Source of the DNA: Coprinopsis marcescibilis
Lineage: Eukaryota > Basidiomycota > Agaricomycetes > Agaricales > Psathyrellaceae
Direction of reading: 5' to 3'
Assembly: GCA_004369085.1 (NCBI GenBank)
Contig: ML210181.1
Coordinates: 124,001 to 188,000, forward strand
Length of the DNA: 64,000 nt
This document shows positions 21,396 through 33,109 of this stretch, one piece after another (position 1 is the first letter of the stretch; each line of letters begins with the position of its first letter). The notes beneath the pieces are model-generated. The model worked only from the letters and a program-made list of their open reading frames with translations, was not told the origin of the DNA and did no database searches. A program made the translations under genes and the position numbers.

Positions 21396-24155
21396 TCAAC
21401 GTTGAGAGTGTAGGCAATGCTTGAGGATGAATTTTTCAGATTTCGAATGGATCGACTTCCGAAACCTGCGAACTGCTGTTTGGCCACGCTGACATGCCCT
21501 CCATTCGGTTATGCTCAAAGGCTGAGCAGGCGCTTTGGGATCCTCGATTGCAGCTAGGCGGTTACGATACCATAGCTCGTTGCGGAAGGTCCAGCGTCCG
21601 TAATTTTCCCCGCAGTCTTCTCTTTCGTAAACAATCACAGGAGGCCACCAAGATTTGACTGCCCTCTCTCCCTTTGCTAAGATAAAGTATTAGAATCAAA
21701 CATAAAGTTTCTAGGCATGAAAAACTTACCAGATACACACACATAAGCACCACATAGTATATCCAGTTCCTCCTTGGTAAGACATTCCTCCACCCATGTG
21801 GCGTTGTCAAATGACACCCGCAGAACGCCATTCCATTCAGTCGCCATGCTAAGAGCATCGCCTCCGCCAAAAGTTGCCATCGCGACCCGCCAGACGAAAC
21901 CTCCACGACGCAAAGCCGCGTGCATGTGCTTTTGACCAAGAAGTGACGTTCGGAAGTACACGTAGCTTTTATAGTCTTCGCTCGTGAACTTATAGTCGAA
22001 AGGGCGGGTCCACATATCGAGTTTGGCTGGCGACTTGTACATAATATGGGGAAGACGCCTTTGAATGCTGAAAAGCCGGAAGGGGATTCCTCGTTGAGAA
22101 AGGTAGAATGCAATGTCTTGTGCGCGATATGTATGTGGAAGGCGACATATCATAAGCGCGTCGACAGGAGAGAGGACAGCGAGGCGCCAAGGCATGTTTT
22201 CTTCACCAAAGTCGAAGAAGTAATACCTCTCGACAGTGTCTGCCTGACCATCATTGACAGCGATTTGCTTCGACTGTTGGTCGTTATACTTGAGGGTCTC
22301 ATAAACCCGGAGGTTCTTAAGTCGGTCGGAAAGACGCAGGGGATGTACAACATCGTCTCGCAAATCCCAGCTTCCCAGAGGTGGGTCAGCATTCTGGGAG
22401 TGGGCCTCAATGAACTTGATGGCGCCGAAGCATTCAATCGAAGTCAAGATGTCAGCATCACCCTGTAAAAGCTCCTGCTCAGAGACCCCCACTAGATTGA
22501 AGAACGAATTTTTTAGGCCGATGGAAATGCCCCCTTTCTCTTTGATCCGCGGTGCGTTGGTGTCGAGTAGCGGTAAGACGAAGCCGTGGTGAAGGCATAA
22601 TGAGTTTTCAACTTGGACGCACAGCAAATCTTTGGATGCGATCCATGGCGGTAAGTCTGAGGTTTCTTCTAGGACAAGATCGACGGTTTCCGTTGTGATT
22701 TGGCCATCTGCCTTTGTCGGCTCGTAGGATGCTTGGTCTATTTGGCGAGCACCATGGGTACCCCCTAACCATTCCTCCGCAAAAGCGTCGTCGTCGTCGT
22801 CTTCAGGCCCGGTACCCCATGCTTCACAGCAATGCCAGGTGCGACAGAACGAGTCGAACCTGTGCTGATCGGGACCGTAGTTGTCCAAAGTGTCTGCACT
22901 AAACCGTTTCGGGGTGGCAGTCCTCTCGTATTCTAACCCTGTTGTCTGGAGCCATTCGAAGACGCACACATTGCTAAAGGGAGGGTTGGCTGCGCGTGCT
23001 TCACGTGCTTGACGGTCTCTTGGGGTTTCTCTGAGCAGCATTTGTGCATGCATCTCTTCGTGATGTCGGAAATAACGATCCATTTCTGACTCTGATTGAG
23101 ACTTGGGAGCCGCCTGAGGGGAGGTGGTCTGTTGGGACCCCGGAGAGTGTTGAGGGGTGATTGGGATATCTGGTTCTGGTGAGGGTTGCCGTGCCGCCGC
23201 ATGGTTGTGACTTTGATCCAAACGATTGCCAGTGATCTTAGGGCCGTGACTGAGGCCAAACGAAGGGGCTGGGCGGTTGAAATCCCAAAGGTCGAGAGCG
23301 GAGGGTCTCAATCTCGCAAATTCTGGATCTCGAGTCGCCAAAGCATCTTCTTCCGGGCCCCACTTGTACCAAATAGGGATTCTGTTCTCCAAAAACCAGT
23401 CCACCGATGGTTGATGTCTTGTGGGGTTTACCACATCAATGATACACCCAACTCTCTGATTTAGGTACCAGTCATGTGCAGCGAGCACAGACGAATGAAA
23501 GATACCATCCAACCACGCGATCTCCATGTCTTTTGTTTCTCCCAGAACCAGATCCCAGCGAGGTACCGTGGAATCATGATATTTCTGCCGAGCAACTGCC
23601 ACCAGATGCGCCAGCCCCAAGCCAAACCTTGAACCATCCATGCAACTGTCGAGCTGCTTTCCTGCAAGCGGTGACTGTTTTGTGTTTCTCCCGATAACCG
23701 TGGCCCCAAGGGAGGAAAGGCAATATCATCATGGGGCTGAAGGGCTTTCGGAGCGCAAATACCGCCGCATAGATCTGTCGTTCAAACAGTGCCCAGGTTG
23801 CCATCGTATTGGGTGGGACAGTGCGCATTATACGTTCAATATAGCGTTCTTCTACCTCAGAGTAATAATCTCCAGCAATTACTTCTTCAGCTGGTGGGAC
23901 ATTCTGAATAACAGAAAATGGATAGTGGGTCTCCAGCAACCTCAGCGGTATGCTCGCGATCCATCTGAATTCAGGGGTCCATTGACGGGGATGTTGCAAA
24001 TCTTCGACCACGATTTCGGACGGGTAAATACCGGAAGGGATGAAGGGATTGGCTGGAGGAGGGGGTAGTTGCGACAGTCCAATGTCCCGGGTACTGTTCG
24101 GGGAATAGTAGACAACACTGTTTGAAAGGCATTGGAGACGAGAGTTGGGCGGCAT
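21396..24155 (-). CDS. Multi-copy mushroom family protein of unknown function
   Basis: Three exons are proposed. The first (from 24155) ends at an apparent GT near 23698. The second is the long frame ending near 21725. The last runs to the stop at 21396. Recognisable conserved pieces are FRWIASIPLRLLETHYPFSV, LPFLPWGHGKQLDSCMDG, RWDLVLGETKDMEIAWLDGI, NRIPIWYKWGPEEDALATRD, CRLPHTYRAQDIAFYLSQRG and VKSWWPPVIVYERED near the end. I recognise this as a repeated mushroom-genome family with no assigned biochemistry; no catalytic motif is evident. The first intron would be only 37 nt, shorter than the others here, so that junction is provisional. It lies directly upstream of the Plavaka transposase on the same strand, so it could be passenger DNA or simply share the same gene-poor niche. 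Confidence 0.7.
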
Positions 24156-25536
24156 GGTGCTCTGTTAACGGTGTTAAAGACTTCACCCTGTTAGACAGTG
24201 TGATCACTAACCTCTAACGTGGGCTTAGGCTTCTGACTTCTTTGGTTTACAGTCGTCTAACCCTTGCACCTTAGGTTCAACAACCGTTTTGAAGAATTCA
24301 AACACGTTTGTTTAAACCGGCGGTTTTGGAGTGGAGCCAATCTGATCTGTTTGTGTTCTGAAGATTCAGAAACCCGCACAGATAGACTAAGCACAGGTGT
24401 TACAGCGAGGCATTCGACCTGTAGGGTAGGAGTGTATCAGTACTACCAGTACTAGAACCGGTGAAGGAAGTCGCAGTGATCTATTTTGGTTGTCAGGTCC
24501 CACGATGTGATCATGTGCTGCCAAGTCAAGCTGCCGCGCAATTTGAATGGTGCGCTTGCCGCTCAGCGCTGTGACCACAACATGTCTGTTACGCCCATTC
24601 ACCAGCGGTATCTGAATCTTCAGAATCGCTAGCATGGGTTACGATGGATATGGTCAGAATGCACGGTCGGTGGTGTCTCCGAATCTTTGGGCGCAACCTG
24701 ATGCTGCTATCCTCTGTCTTGATCTGCCAGGACCACCACCAATTTGTGTTAACATGCCATGGAGCACCCCTACCCTACCTTATCCCCACCGTAACGAGTA
24801 GTGACTATGCACTACTACGGCAACGTGCCAAATTCTAGAACTCTTGGATTGGCAAGCGATCTAAAATCGTTCAAAGAGGTATTTCAAACAATTCCAAGGG
24901 TCAAGACAGTTTCACTAACTTGAACATCCTTGCTTAGTTCTCAACCTTATCCCTGCGTGAGGATTTGTGCAGCAATTATCTAGACAAGAATCAATTCTCC
25001 GTTTGGTTGAACTCCCCCCTGGATCCACATCCCTCCTTCCCTCTCTGAGAACACCAATGTGCGAAAGTCGGTCCGAACGTGAACAGATGTTCATCCCCAA
25101 GACATCTGTCTGCTGGAAAACCCATCCAGTACCCTGACAACTGGGTCTGACTCTTGAGCCATCAAGAACCTCTGCCCACCTCGCCCCTTTCATGTCTATT
25201 TGAGTGTATAACGCTTTCGGCGCTGCGGCACTACATCTCCAATCACTAGACGGTAGGTCAATTATTAAAAGTCTTTCTTGAGGAAACTGGACTGACTGCA
25301 TATACTCAGATCCTATGGCTATTTTCCGGCTATACCTAGTCTTTGCAATCGTTCGGCTCCCACTGAAACTATTGTGGTGATCGGAATTCAGATTTCAATC
25401 TGGCACCACCAAGAGAAGATCGCAGCACCCGATCCCAACATAGTTTATTGGATCTTCCTTCTCACCTTCATTTTATTCGCCTTTTTAACCACCAGTTGCC
25501 CTGCCTTCTCCGCCCGTAAACATCAACCGTCCAGTC
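24156..25536. other. Intergenic region, no gene seen
   Basis: About 1.4 kb separates two divergent genes. Short open frames at 24387-24635 and 24915-25301 have no recognisable content. A pyrimidine-rich stretch (about 25440-25510) precedes the next ATG and probably belongs to its promoter or leader. Confidence 0.5.
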
Positions 25537-26226
25537 ATGTCCTCTGCAATTAGTGCATCTGACGATACCCCAGTTGCATCCTCGTACCAGGTGCGGCAAC
25601 CGCCCAACCTGCCTCAGGGCAAAACATTCATCGCCACTTTGATTACCACTCGGGCATCCCCATGCTGTACCACTTGCAAAATGCCGATGAAAGGGCACTC
25701 GAAGACATCGTGTTCAAGGGTCGCCAAACAAGAGGTCGTACGCCAAAGCCAAAGCGTCGGGGTATTCTCGCAATCTGAGCCCTTGAACCTTCCCTTTCAA
25801 GCAATCGACAGTCATATTGGGGGGCAAACAGCGTCGACCTGGACAATTAAGCCAGAAAATGTGCCAACCTCGGACACGCTGCCTCAAGAAGATATCCTTC
25901 GGTTGGTGATGCTTCTAGCATCGAACCCAGAGGTGTTTGCTAAAATTCTAGTCGTGGCCAAGTCCCTTGATCAATCAGTGACGGGGAGGGAGCCGGACAC
26001 GTCTCATACTCTTCCTTCCGAATATGTGCAGAAGCGGAAGGTGGCCGTCGTTTGCTCGGTCACAGGCTGTACATGCTACCTTTTCAAGATAGCGATCAAG
26101 GTCGTGTTTTATGCCATTAAAACTACTTTCCACGTCATTTTCATCGCATTTCTCACCATCTGGATCATTTCAACCTTGCCTTGTAATTTTGACGGTGCCC
26201 GTCAACACATTCTAGATATTTTTTAA
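25537..26226 (+). CDS. Orphan protein with CCHC-like knuckle and C-terminal membrane segment
   Basis: Intronless, 229 aa, not recognised. Near the N-terminus it has C44-x2-C47-x6-H54-x4-C59 (TCKMPMKGHSKTSC), close to a zinc knuckle but with longer spacing. A helical stretch follows (EDILRLVMLLASNPEVFAKI, about 125-145). The last 60 residues are strongly hydrophobic with several Cys (about 178-216: VVCSVTGCTCYLFKIAIKVV onward), predicting one or two membrane spans close to the C-terminus. This layout resembles a tail-anchored protein with a cytosolic metal-binding head; that is inference. Adjacent genes give no pathway clue. The start at 25537 is the first ATG and follows a pyrimidine-rich leader. 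Confidence 0.6.
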   Translation: MSSAISASDDTPVASSYQVRQPPNLPQGKTFIATLITTRASPCCTTCKMPMKGHSKTSCSRVAKQEVVRQSQSVGVFSQSEPLNLPFQAIDSHIGGQTASTWTIKPENVPTSDTLPQEDILRLVMLLASNPEVFAKILVVAKSLDQSVTGREPDTSHTLPSEYVQKRKVAVVCSVTGCTCYLFKIAIKVVFYAIKTTFHVIFIAFLTIWIISTLPCNFDGARQHILDIF

Positions 26227-26408
26227 CCCTTCGTCCCCACTACTTTAATTCCCTTAGGCACCAATATACTTGCTTTATCACATCTTTCATGGCGCAAGTA
26301 AACCTCAGTTTCAATCCCTCGCAATGAGAACAAACGGCAAGACATCATATTATCAAGCGATCAACGACAGAGGTACATATGCAGGACAAGTGAAAAGAGT
26401 ACGGGGCA

Positions 26409-28011
26409 TCAGCGCCGCCTACAAGTGTGAAGAATGCTAGTGAGGTTTTCCGCCAACATGACGTGGTCGCATTCTCCGCACTTTACCAAGAGCTTGAGCA
26501 ACTGTTTCTTGGTGAGCCCAATCGGGGTTGCGCTGTTGTATAAGGCGTCCATAAGGCTGAAGGTCGGGGATCTCGTTACCAATTTGATTTTCGTGTCACA
26601 GTGATGATTGCCAAGTGATTCGGAGAACAGATACTTGTTGCACTCGATGCATTGTCGAAGGAGTTCCCTGGTCTGTCGAATGCTAATCCCCTTGCCTGCA
26701 TTCACCAAATCTAGGAACTGGCCCAGCCTAGTCCGTTCCGGGAATTCGGGATCATGGGCTCTGATCCCCCTTAGCGCCCGCGGCGAAACGGGTACCTCTG
26801 TGATGGAAGTATGGTGAGTAACTATTCAATACTGGGATATGAAGCAAACTCACTGATTCTGTAGATCTCACCCCTCAGCCGTGCAGAAATTCGAGGGCTA
26901 CTAGCCGGGGCAAAGGGCAGACCGTCCTCCTCCAAGTCGGTTTCCTGGCGGTCAACACCACCTTCCGCTTCATCAGAGAAGGCGTCATCCTCATCCTCAG
27001 CGTCACCCATAACTTCTTCGTGGTCTTCGTCGTCGCCGACCTCAACACCGCCTGCCCGTTCTGTTTGAAGGAATATCAGTTCATTTCAACAACGAGCAAC
27101 GACCAATTTACCTTGTTCCTTCTCTTTGAAATCAGCATATGCTTCACTCCCAGCCACCCATGCAACATCTGAGGTAGCTTAACCAAAGCACTCAGTTGCG
27201 TTCGGAATAGATGACGCTGCGAAATGACTCACTGATGAAGTCTTCGAAATCTTCGGATTGCCAAGAGATTTCGGAAGAAGCGCGGAAATCGGAATCGCCT
27301 TCGGTAGCTTCATCAGACACTGCGGAGGAGGAAGAGTCTGAAACTTCGATGACGCTGGGCGCTTCGTCCTTTGGGCTGGATGGGTCGGCCGCCTTGATTG
27401 CAGCTAGAGACGGCAAAGGCTGCTCTTCAACCGACGGTCCTGGGGTCGTAAATTATCAGTGTAAACTCATATAAAGATCGAATCATGGGCTCACCGTCAC
27501 GGATACGACGAAGTCGTTCTAAAAAAGAAAGACCGGAGGCCAACGAAGCGGAGCATTTGAATGAAGGGCTTCCCGGAGTGTATGCATTCCGAGCCTGGCG
27601 TATTCGACGAAGTCGCATGGTGCGACCACCAGAGGCAATCTTCCCCGGGGAACCCAATGCAGCAGGGGTCTGGGGATGATGGTTACCGACGTCAAAGACG
27701 TCCCTCTCCGCCGCAATCACCGGCGGGGCATATGAGGGTGCTGGGGCTTGATCCTGGGGGCTTGAAACAGCCTGCTGGCAGGAGACAAGATTCACTGTTT
27801 CCGGGGTGTTTAGGATCGTCGCGAGAGACCGGTTAAGCTTTCTGGCGCGGTCGGATGCGGCGAACAGTCCCCCACCTGCAGGAGTGGTGCGCTTGGATGG
27901 GCTTGAAGTAAGCTGGCGTTGGTGGAGGGCCATAGTGCCGACGTGAGTCGCGAGAGTGACACGCTCCCGAGGGGAGAGTCTAGAGACAGATGAAGCGTTT
28001 ATCGGAGACAT
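26409..28011 (-). CDS. Uncharacterised protein with two Cys/His modules
   Basis: Five exons join in frame. The first (28011 to about 27498) is Ser/Pro/Ala-rich. The central exons are acidic and disordered (SDSSSSAVSDEATEGDSD, GDAEDEDDAFSDEAEGG). The C-terminal exon (ending 26409) carries two related modules: an LRQCIECNKYLF...NHHC module and an LVKCGECDHVM...LHTC module. Each is C-x2-C followed by His/Cys about 12-18 residues later, and each is preceded by a short helix (SIRQTRELL, LTKKQLLKL). This looks like a pair of small zinc-binding or helix-turn-helix-like units. I recall similar C-termini in repeated mushroom proteins of unknown function. Nuclear or DNA-associated action is only a guess from the composition. 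Confidence 0.65.
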
Positions 28012-30052
28012 AGTTGACGAGAGGAGAAGAGAGAGATTTGAGTGGGTGAAGGATGCTTGGAGTAGTCAAAGGGTCGGGATCGACTGCAGAAACCACCTGT
28101 TGGCTTCGACCTTTTATATGTCTCCAGCTGAGAGATCGAGATACGAAGGAATTTCACTTCGGCTTCCAAAGTTCGAAATTCTTTGTAAAACGGAGCTCTA
28201 TGGCCTTGCACCCAGTAGAGAACTCGTTCAAACTTCCGGACATCCATATTCCTCCAGACATCCTTACAGAACCATACCAGGGAGGCGAAAAGCGCCAGAT
28301 TAACCCTCTCTGGGATAGATTCAATCCATATGGGATTATGATATTCTATACACAGTAAAGCTCTATCGCATTTGGTACGGAAATACCGATGGGCATCCGG
28401 AAGAGACTTCGCGGCCTGACGTACGCCAAATTTTGGAAGCTGAGTGACGCACCGCGCCAGTTTCTGCCTGGCAAAATCAACCCTATCGGACTATATCCCA
28501 GCATATCTTTGTTAACTACCAGGCATCACAGTCGAACAAACTCAATTTAGCATCTTGCGTTGGCAGTCCCACGCGTACGTGCCTCATGCGGTGGCGTCCA
28601 GTTAAACTCGCGAAATTTCAGAAGTAGCTATCTAAGTTCGTCGAGCCCGATCCTGGTGAGCCCGCTACCCAGAGAAGTGGGGCATGGTCAATTAGAGTTG
28701 TTGAACAAAGCTGGCAGACCGCCCGCAACCCGGATGATTAGTATCGTCCCCTGCAGGTTTGAACATTATAATGTCGGAAAATAGTGCCGAAATCAAAGGT
28801 ACGCCCTTGCATCGAACTGCAAATTGAATAACTGACTTATTCTGTTCAACGATTGGTCCACTCCAGCTACATCGAAGACGAATAGTGCAGTGGAAGAAGC
28901 ACCTCACTTCATCGAAGGTGAAGAGCCATGCTTAACGAATTCCCTGCCGGTTACGCTTTTATCGCCTGGTAGCTAGGAGATTGACATTGCCTTTCTAACT
29001 TCTTTTCGGTATTGGCGGGAGAAGGACTCATCCGGGCGATTGTGGCTGGTCTCAGGGTGTATCCTTGATGAAGGTTATGTTCGCACAATATCGTCAAAGG
29101 CGCACAGAACAACGCGACTCCCAATGTTTATTACAACTCGTCGAAAGAGATAACAGTGTACCTCAAGACATAACCCTTGGCGAACAAAGCTCTACCTTGG
29201 GTAGGAGACTGTTCCGTGCATGGTGATGTTTGGATAAGCTCAATCGCGTTGGAGCTTCTTACTTCCATGGAATCTCACGAAGTTATCTCCACGGCAGATC
29301 GCGGCCACACAGTGATTGCCGCTGTGGCCCAGCTGTGAAAACTTGCCCCATCGCTGGTTCACGCTTCAGCACAGAGGAGTGCTTGACGCCAGTCATCTTA
29401 ACTGACGTTCTCGCTCAGTCGACATCATTCCAGAGATTGCAGACTTCATAGGCTGTACTCCTTTACCACCTCCCAACAGTAGCACGATCCTGAAGTTGAT
29501 TTTTGGACTCCTGGTTCTCAACGCAACAGGTAAGCATGGCGAGTCCAACACTTAACAAAGCCTCATCCATATACATCTTCCTTCGTATAGAATGTTAGAG
29601 CGTACGATCTTGTTTGGGGGCGGCCTTTTCGACAAAGTAAGCGAGAGAGAACTGGTATACTTTGTAATTGGAGAATGGGTACAGGTAGGTGTCATATCCT
29701 GCTGCGTATATGTTAGAAATTGAGGGTCATTTTTAGGCGATGCTTTACGGTAAAGACATCCACCGTGAAGTCCTGGCTCACCCTCGTTGGCTGACCATCT
29801 TTCGCCCTTTCGCCAGGTGTTCATTTTTGCTTATTTATAGCCTCTACTTTCCTTATTCTCAAATCTCGTAGAGACCGCGTCTCAGTGAGTCTTCTTCTCC
29901 TTTTCTCGCATTATTCATGCGTCCTCATGATCTGAACAGCCGTTCCTTCTCCCTTCCTCTCTGATATTTGGGCTTACCACAGCTTACACCGGTGACTAAG
30001 GTTTCTACTGTCGCCGCCGCTCGCTCTCATCGTCTCGTAAGCAGCTATTCGC
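28012..30052. other. Two-kilobase gene-poor stretch
   Basis: No protein-coding gene can be supported on either strand. Short open frames (28560-28784, 29230-29451, 29552-29824) have no conserved content. CT-rich sequence just before 30053 (29855-29960) probably belongs to the promoter and leader of the membrane protein that follows. Confidence 0.5.
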
Positions 30053-31056
30053 GTGTACCGCTTCGTCAACGCGATGGCCGACGCATCAACCAGCCTGATC
30101 CGCCCCATCGTCTACATGTGCTCCAATCGATGGGATACAGTGGCAGTGTTTGCCGTCCTTGATGCCCTGATGTGGGTTGCAGACAACGCCGTGGTAAGTC
30201 ATTTGTTTTATTCCTCCGCCAACTGTTTTCAACACATCTCGTTTAGATATACCGATGTTATGTGCTATGGGGCCGTAACTACCTGGTCATCCTACCCTTG
30301 GTAGTCCTGTCTCTTTCAAATATCAGTGAGTTTTGTTTCCATAAACTGTCGTGGCCTGTCATATTGACGGCACTTGTAGCCATCAACGCGGCCACATTCT
30401 CCTGGTTCGTTTCTTCAGGAACCATCCTGCCAAATGCAATTCGCCCCCTCCTTGATGTCGCTTTACCACTCCACCTGGTGCAAAGCATCGCAGCAACGGG
30501 TCTCATCATTTTGCGCATCGCTACTGAAGGCTCACTTTTCGGAGGGCATGGCATAGATATGTCTTTCAATGGTTCCTCTTTGATGGTAGTGTTTTTTGTG
30601 ATTCTGGAGAGCGCTGCTATCTACACAAGTCAGCAGCTGGCGCTGCTCATCCTATACTTCCTTCGTCACCCCGCTCAGCTTGTGGTTTATGGGACATTTG
30701 TCCCGAGCATTGGTGAGGCACAACGATCTGAAGTCATATCAAATGCTGACTACTGAACAGGTATTGTCTTTACTTTGAGCTTCGTGTGTATGCAGGCTCG
30801 CCGGCATGTGGGGAGGCATTCAGACCTTGAGTCACCAACGGAATTAGTATTCACACGCACTCAGGAAATCAGTTTGATGGGATTCGATGACCATAACTCT
30901 CAGCCCACTCACCCCCCATTTGGCAATGGAACGCCATTTACCTCCGACGCCTCGTTGCCAACCTCATCAAGCAGCGTGGGTTCACTTCCACGATTGTCCC
31001 AGCATGACCTCTCATCGACCGTTGCTTCCGCTGGCCACGTCACGTTACGAGTATGA
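30053..31056 (+). CDS. Multi-pass membrane protein of a basidiomycete-expanded family
   Basis: Four or more exons. Conserved pieces are LDALMWVADNAV, then IYRCYVLWGRNYLVILPLVV after an intron. Further hydrophobic segments follow: FSWFVSSGTILPNAI, LHLVQSIAATGLIILRI, MVVFFVILESAAIYTSQQL and LVVYGTFVPSIGIVFTLSFV. The protein ends in a Ser/Thr-rich cytosolic tail and a stop at 31054-31056. The YRCYVLWGRN signature after a helix ending in Asn-Ala-Val is typical of large paralogous sets of 6-7 TM proteins in mushroom genomes, with no proven function. The N-terminus (start at 30053 or 30074) seems short by one or two membrane spans, so an upstream exon may be missing or lost. Confidence 0.7.
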
Positions 31057-31406
31057 ACAGGCTAAGGAAATCCCATTGCTATGTATACGCGCAGGTATAC
31101 CTCGATAACAACAACCCTGTACTATTCCATCCCAACGCAAATTTTCTCCCTCCTCGTCCTTCTCTCCCCGAACACGAGCCTATATCACAAGTCTGACCAG
31201 CTTGCCAAGAGTCTATGGAACCATAATCCAGATTAAATGCTCATGGGCATCGTATGAGCCTCGGGAGAAGATCTTATCGGCTTTTCCCGGTAACTTAACC
31301 AAATGGGACCACCTTTCAAATATAATTAGCACTGGCTGTTATTGGTACTCCCGCAGAATACGCACTTTTCGCCGCCACTAAGACTAGACAATTAATCCAC
31401 CAATCA

Positions 31407-32068
31407 ATGCTCAACTCAGTACTTCCCTACATTAGTGCCGCTGTGACGGACCCCGTTCCACTTCTTTGTGAGTGCCCATCGCTCTACCCGCCATCAAGTT
31501 GACTAAATTTGATTTTCAAGCCGAAGAAGATATGCGAAGCGGGCTTATCGACCTTACTATCATGGAACCCCACAGTATTAGCGCCAGCCTTGCATCGCTC
31601 GTGTCGCAGCAATGGCTGTTTCTTTCTGCCCAAGACCAACAGTTTGAATATTTGCAACAAGTAGTCGACACTTGTATGGATGTATGCCAAGAATTCGACG
31701 ACGAGCCATTTTATGACAGTGGTTTTGCTGTTGAACTTTTCGAGGTTATTAAAGAGTTCGAAGAAGATGAGGATGATACGGAGACACCCAGCATCACAGT
31801 CGGAGCTGCGCTCATGAAACCCGCAATTCGCACTCTTGGGAGGACTGAGGAAGAAGAACTGAACCTGCAGATGGTAGACGCAATCATCTGGCAGCATCAA
31901 ATCATCCAAGTCCTTCACATTCGCCTGGAAGGGTACTGTATCGCGGTCAAGGAGTGTTCCATCTTCTGCGAGAACCTCAATAGGCTTTACATGGACAAAC
32001 TTGATGCCGATTTTCTTTCCACCCCGGAGGACAATCTAGTTGACATATTTGTATTTACTCCTCCTTAA
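31407..32068 (+). CDS. Orphan acidic protein
   Basis: Two exons (31407-31467 and 31521-32068) join in frame to give 202 aa; I recognise no domain. The protein is helical and acidic, with an EEDEDDTETP stretch near the middle and a C-terminal half rich in Gln, Leu and Ile (IIWQHQIIQVLHIRLEGYCI). The splice removes an alternative start in the intron. It could be a lineage-specific gene. The long open frame and clean splice argue that it is real. Confidence 0.5.
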
Positions 32069-33109
32069 CCCACTCTGGCCTTTGTGTAAATATATATCCA
32101 AACCCGCTCCTAATATCTACTTCAACACCCGACGCCCGATAGCAAGGACAGCCCCGATAATATCAACAACAACGGGAGATATGAACATTTTAAAATGCTT
32201 GCACACTCTAGCACACCCCAGACAACGGAACAGCATCTAACAGCGACGAGGCCACACAAGTCCCAGGCAAAGGACTCGGAGTTGCATGGAGGAGCCGCAC
32301 GGCCACAAAATAATTCTCTGTGAACAGCATGATTACTCTTCCCCAATCCCCGATCGATATCTCCGACAAAGGAAACGGTCTTCTAACCACCCAGGGTCCC
32401 GCACTATGGTCCGGTGGCAGCCCTACTGTGCACTCCAACAAGCTTCCTCCTTTTTCTTCATCTTCAAGATTTTCCTCATTATCGAGATCATCCCCCGCCC
32501 CGTATTTAAAAATTCAGACGGAAGCAGTTTCATTAGACTTGGAATTAATGGAGAAGATAGGTTCAGGATGTGGGCAGATAATGGGGATGATACACAACTC
32601 CTGAACGTGGGTTATCCATGAATACGACGAGGTTGTGACCAAATTCATTATCGCCTTCCCGGTCCTTGTCAAGACTGCAAAGATGCAAGGAATACCTGCG
32701 CCTGGAGTCACTGTTGGTATGTTGCCAGTCAGCAATACCGAGGCTGTTTTACTGAAGTTTATTTGAGGATAGTATATATCAACTTGGAGGCGCCCTTGGA
32801 AGTGAACGGAGAGGAACACCGGAAATCGTTGGAGGACATAAGCAAATGGCAAGCGAGTGCTTGCCTATCCAATCTGGCTGTACTGCGATGACACAAGTGG
32901 AAACACTTCAAAGAAACGGAATAAGCATAGTGGTTTCTTGTTCACGCCAGCTGGAGTGCCGATGCTGCTAGTCAAAATTGCTACCTTTAAGAGTGGTTGA
33001 AACACGCGTTCGGAAAGAATCTCATGTCAGTTGAGGATAACGCACACCCCCATGCATGCCAGGCAGACGGATATTCGTGCGGAACGGGCAATGAAGTATC
33101 ATTGCTGCG
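32069..33109 (+). pseudogene. Gene-poor stretch with a possible C48-like fragment
   Basis: No intact gene. In the plus strand at about 32995-33100, a frame encodes KHAFGKNLMSVEDNAHPHAC followed by QADGYSCG. The Q-x-D-G-Y-S-C-G core resembles the catalytic Gln/Cys region of Ulp1/C48-type cysteine peptidases found in some fungal transposons. The match is short and the flanks are out of frame, so this may be a relic or chance. A plus-strand frame at 32286-32621 is open but unrecognised. Confidence 0.3.
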
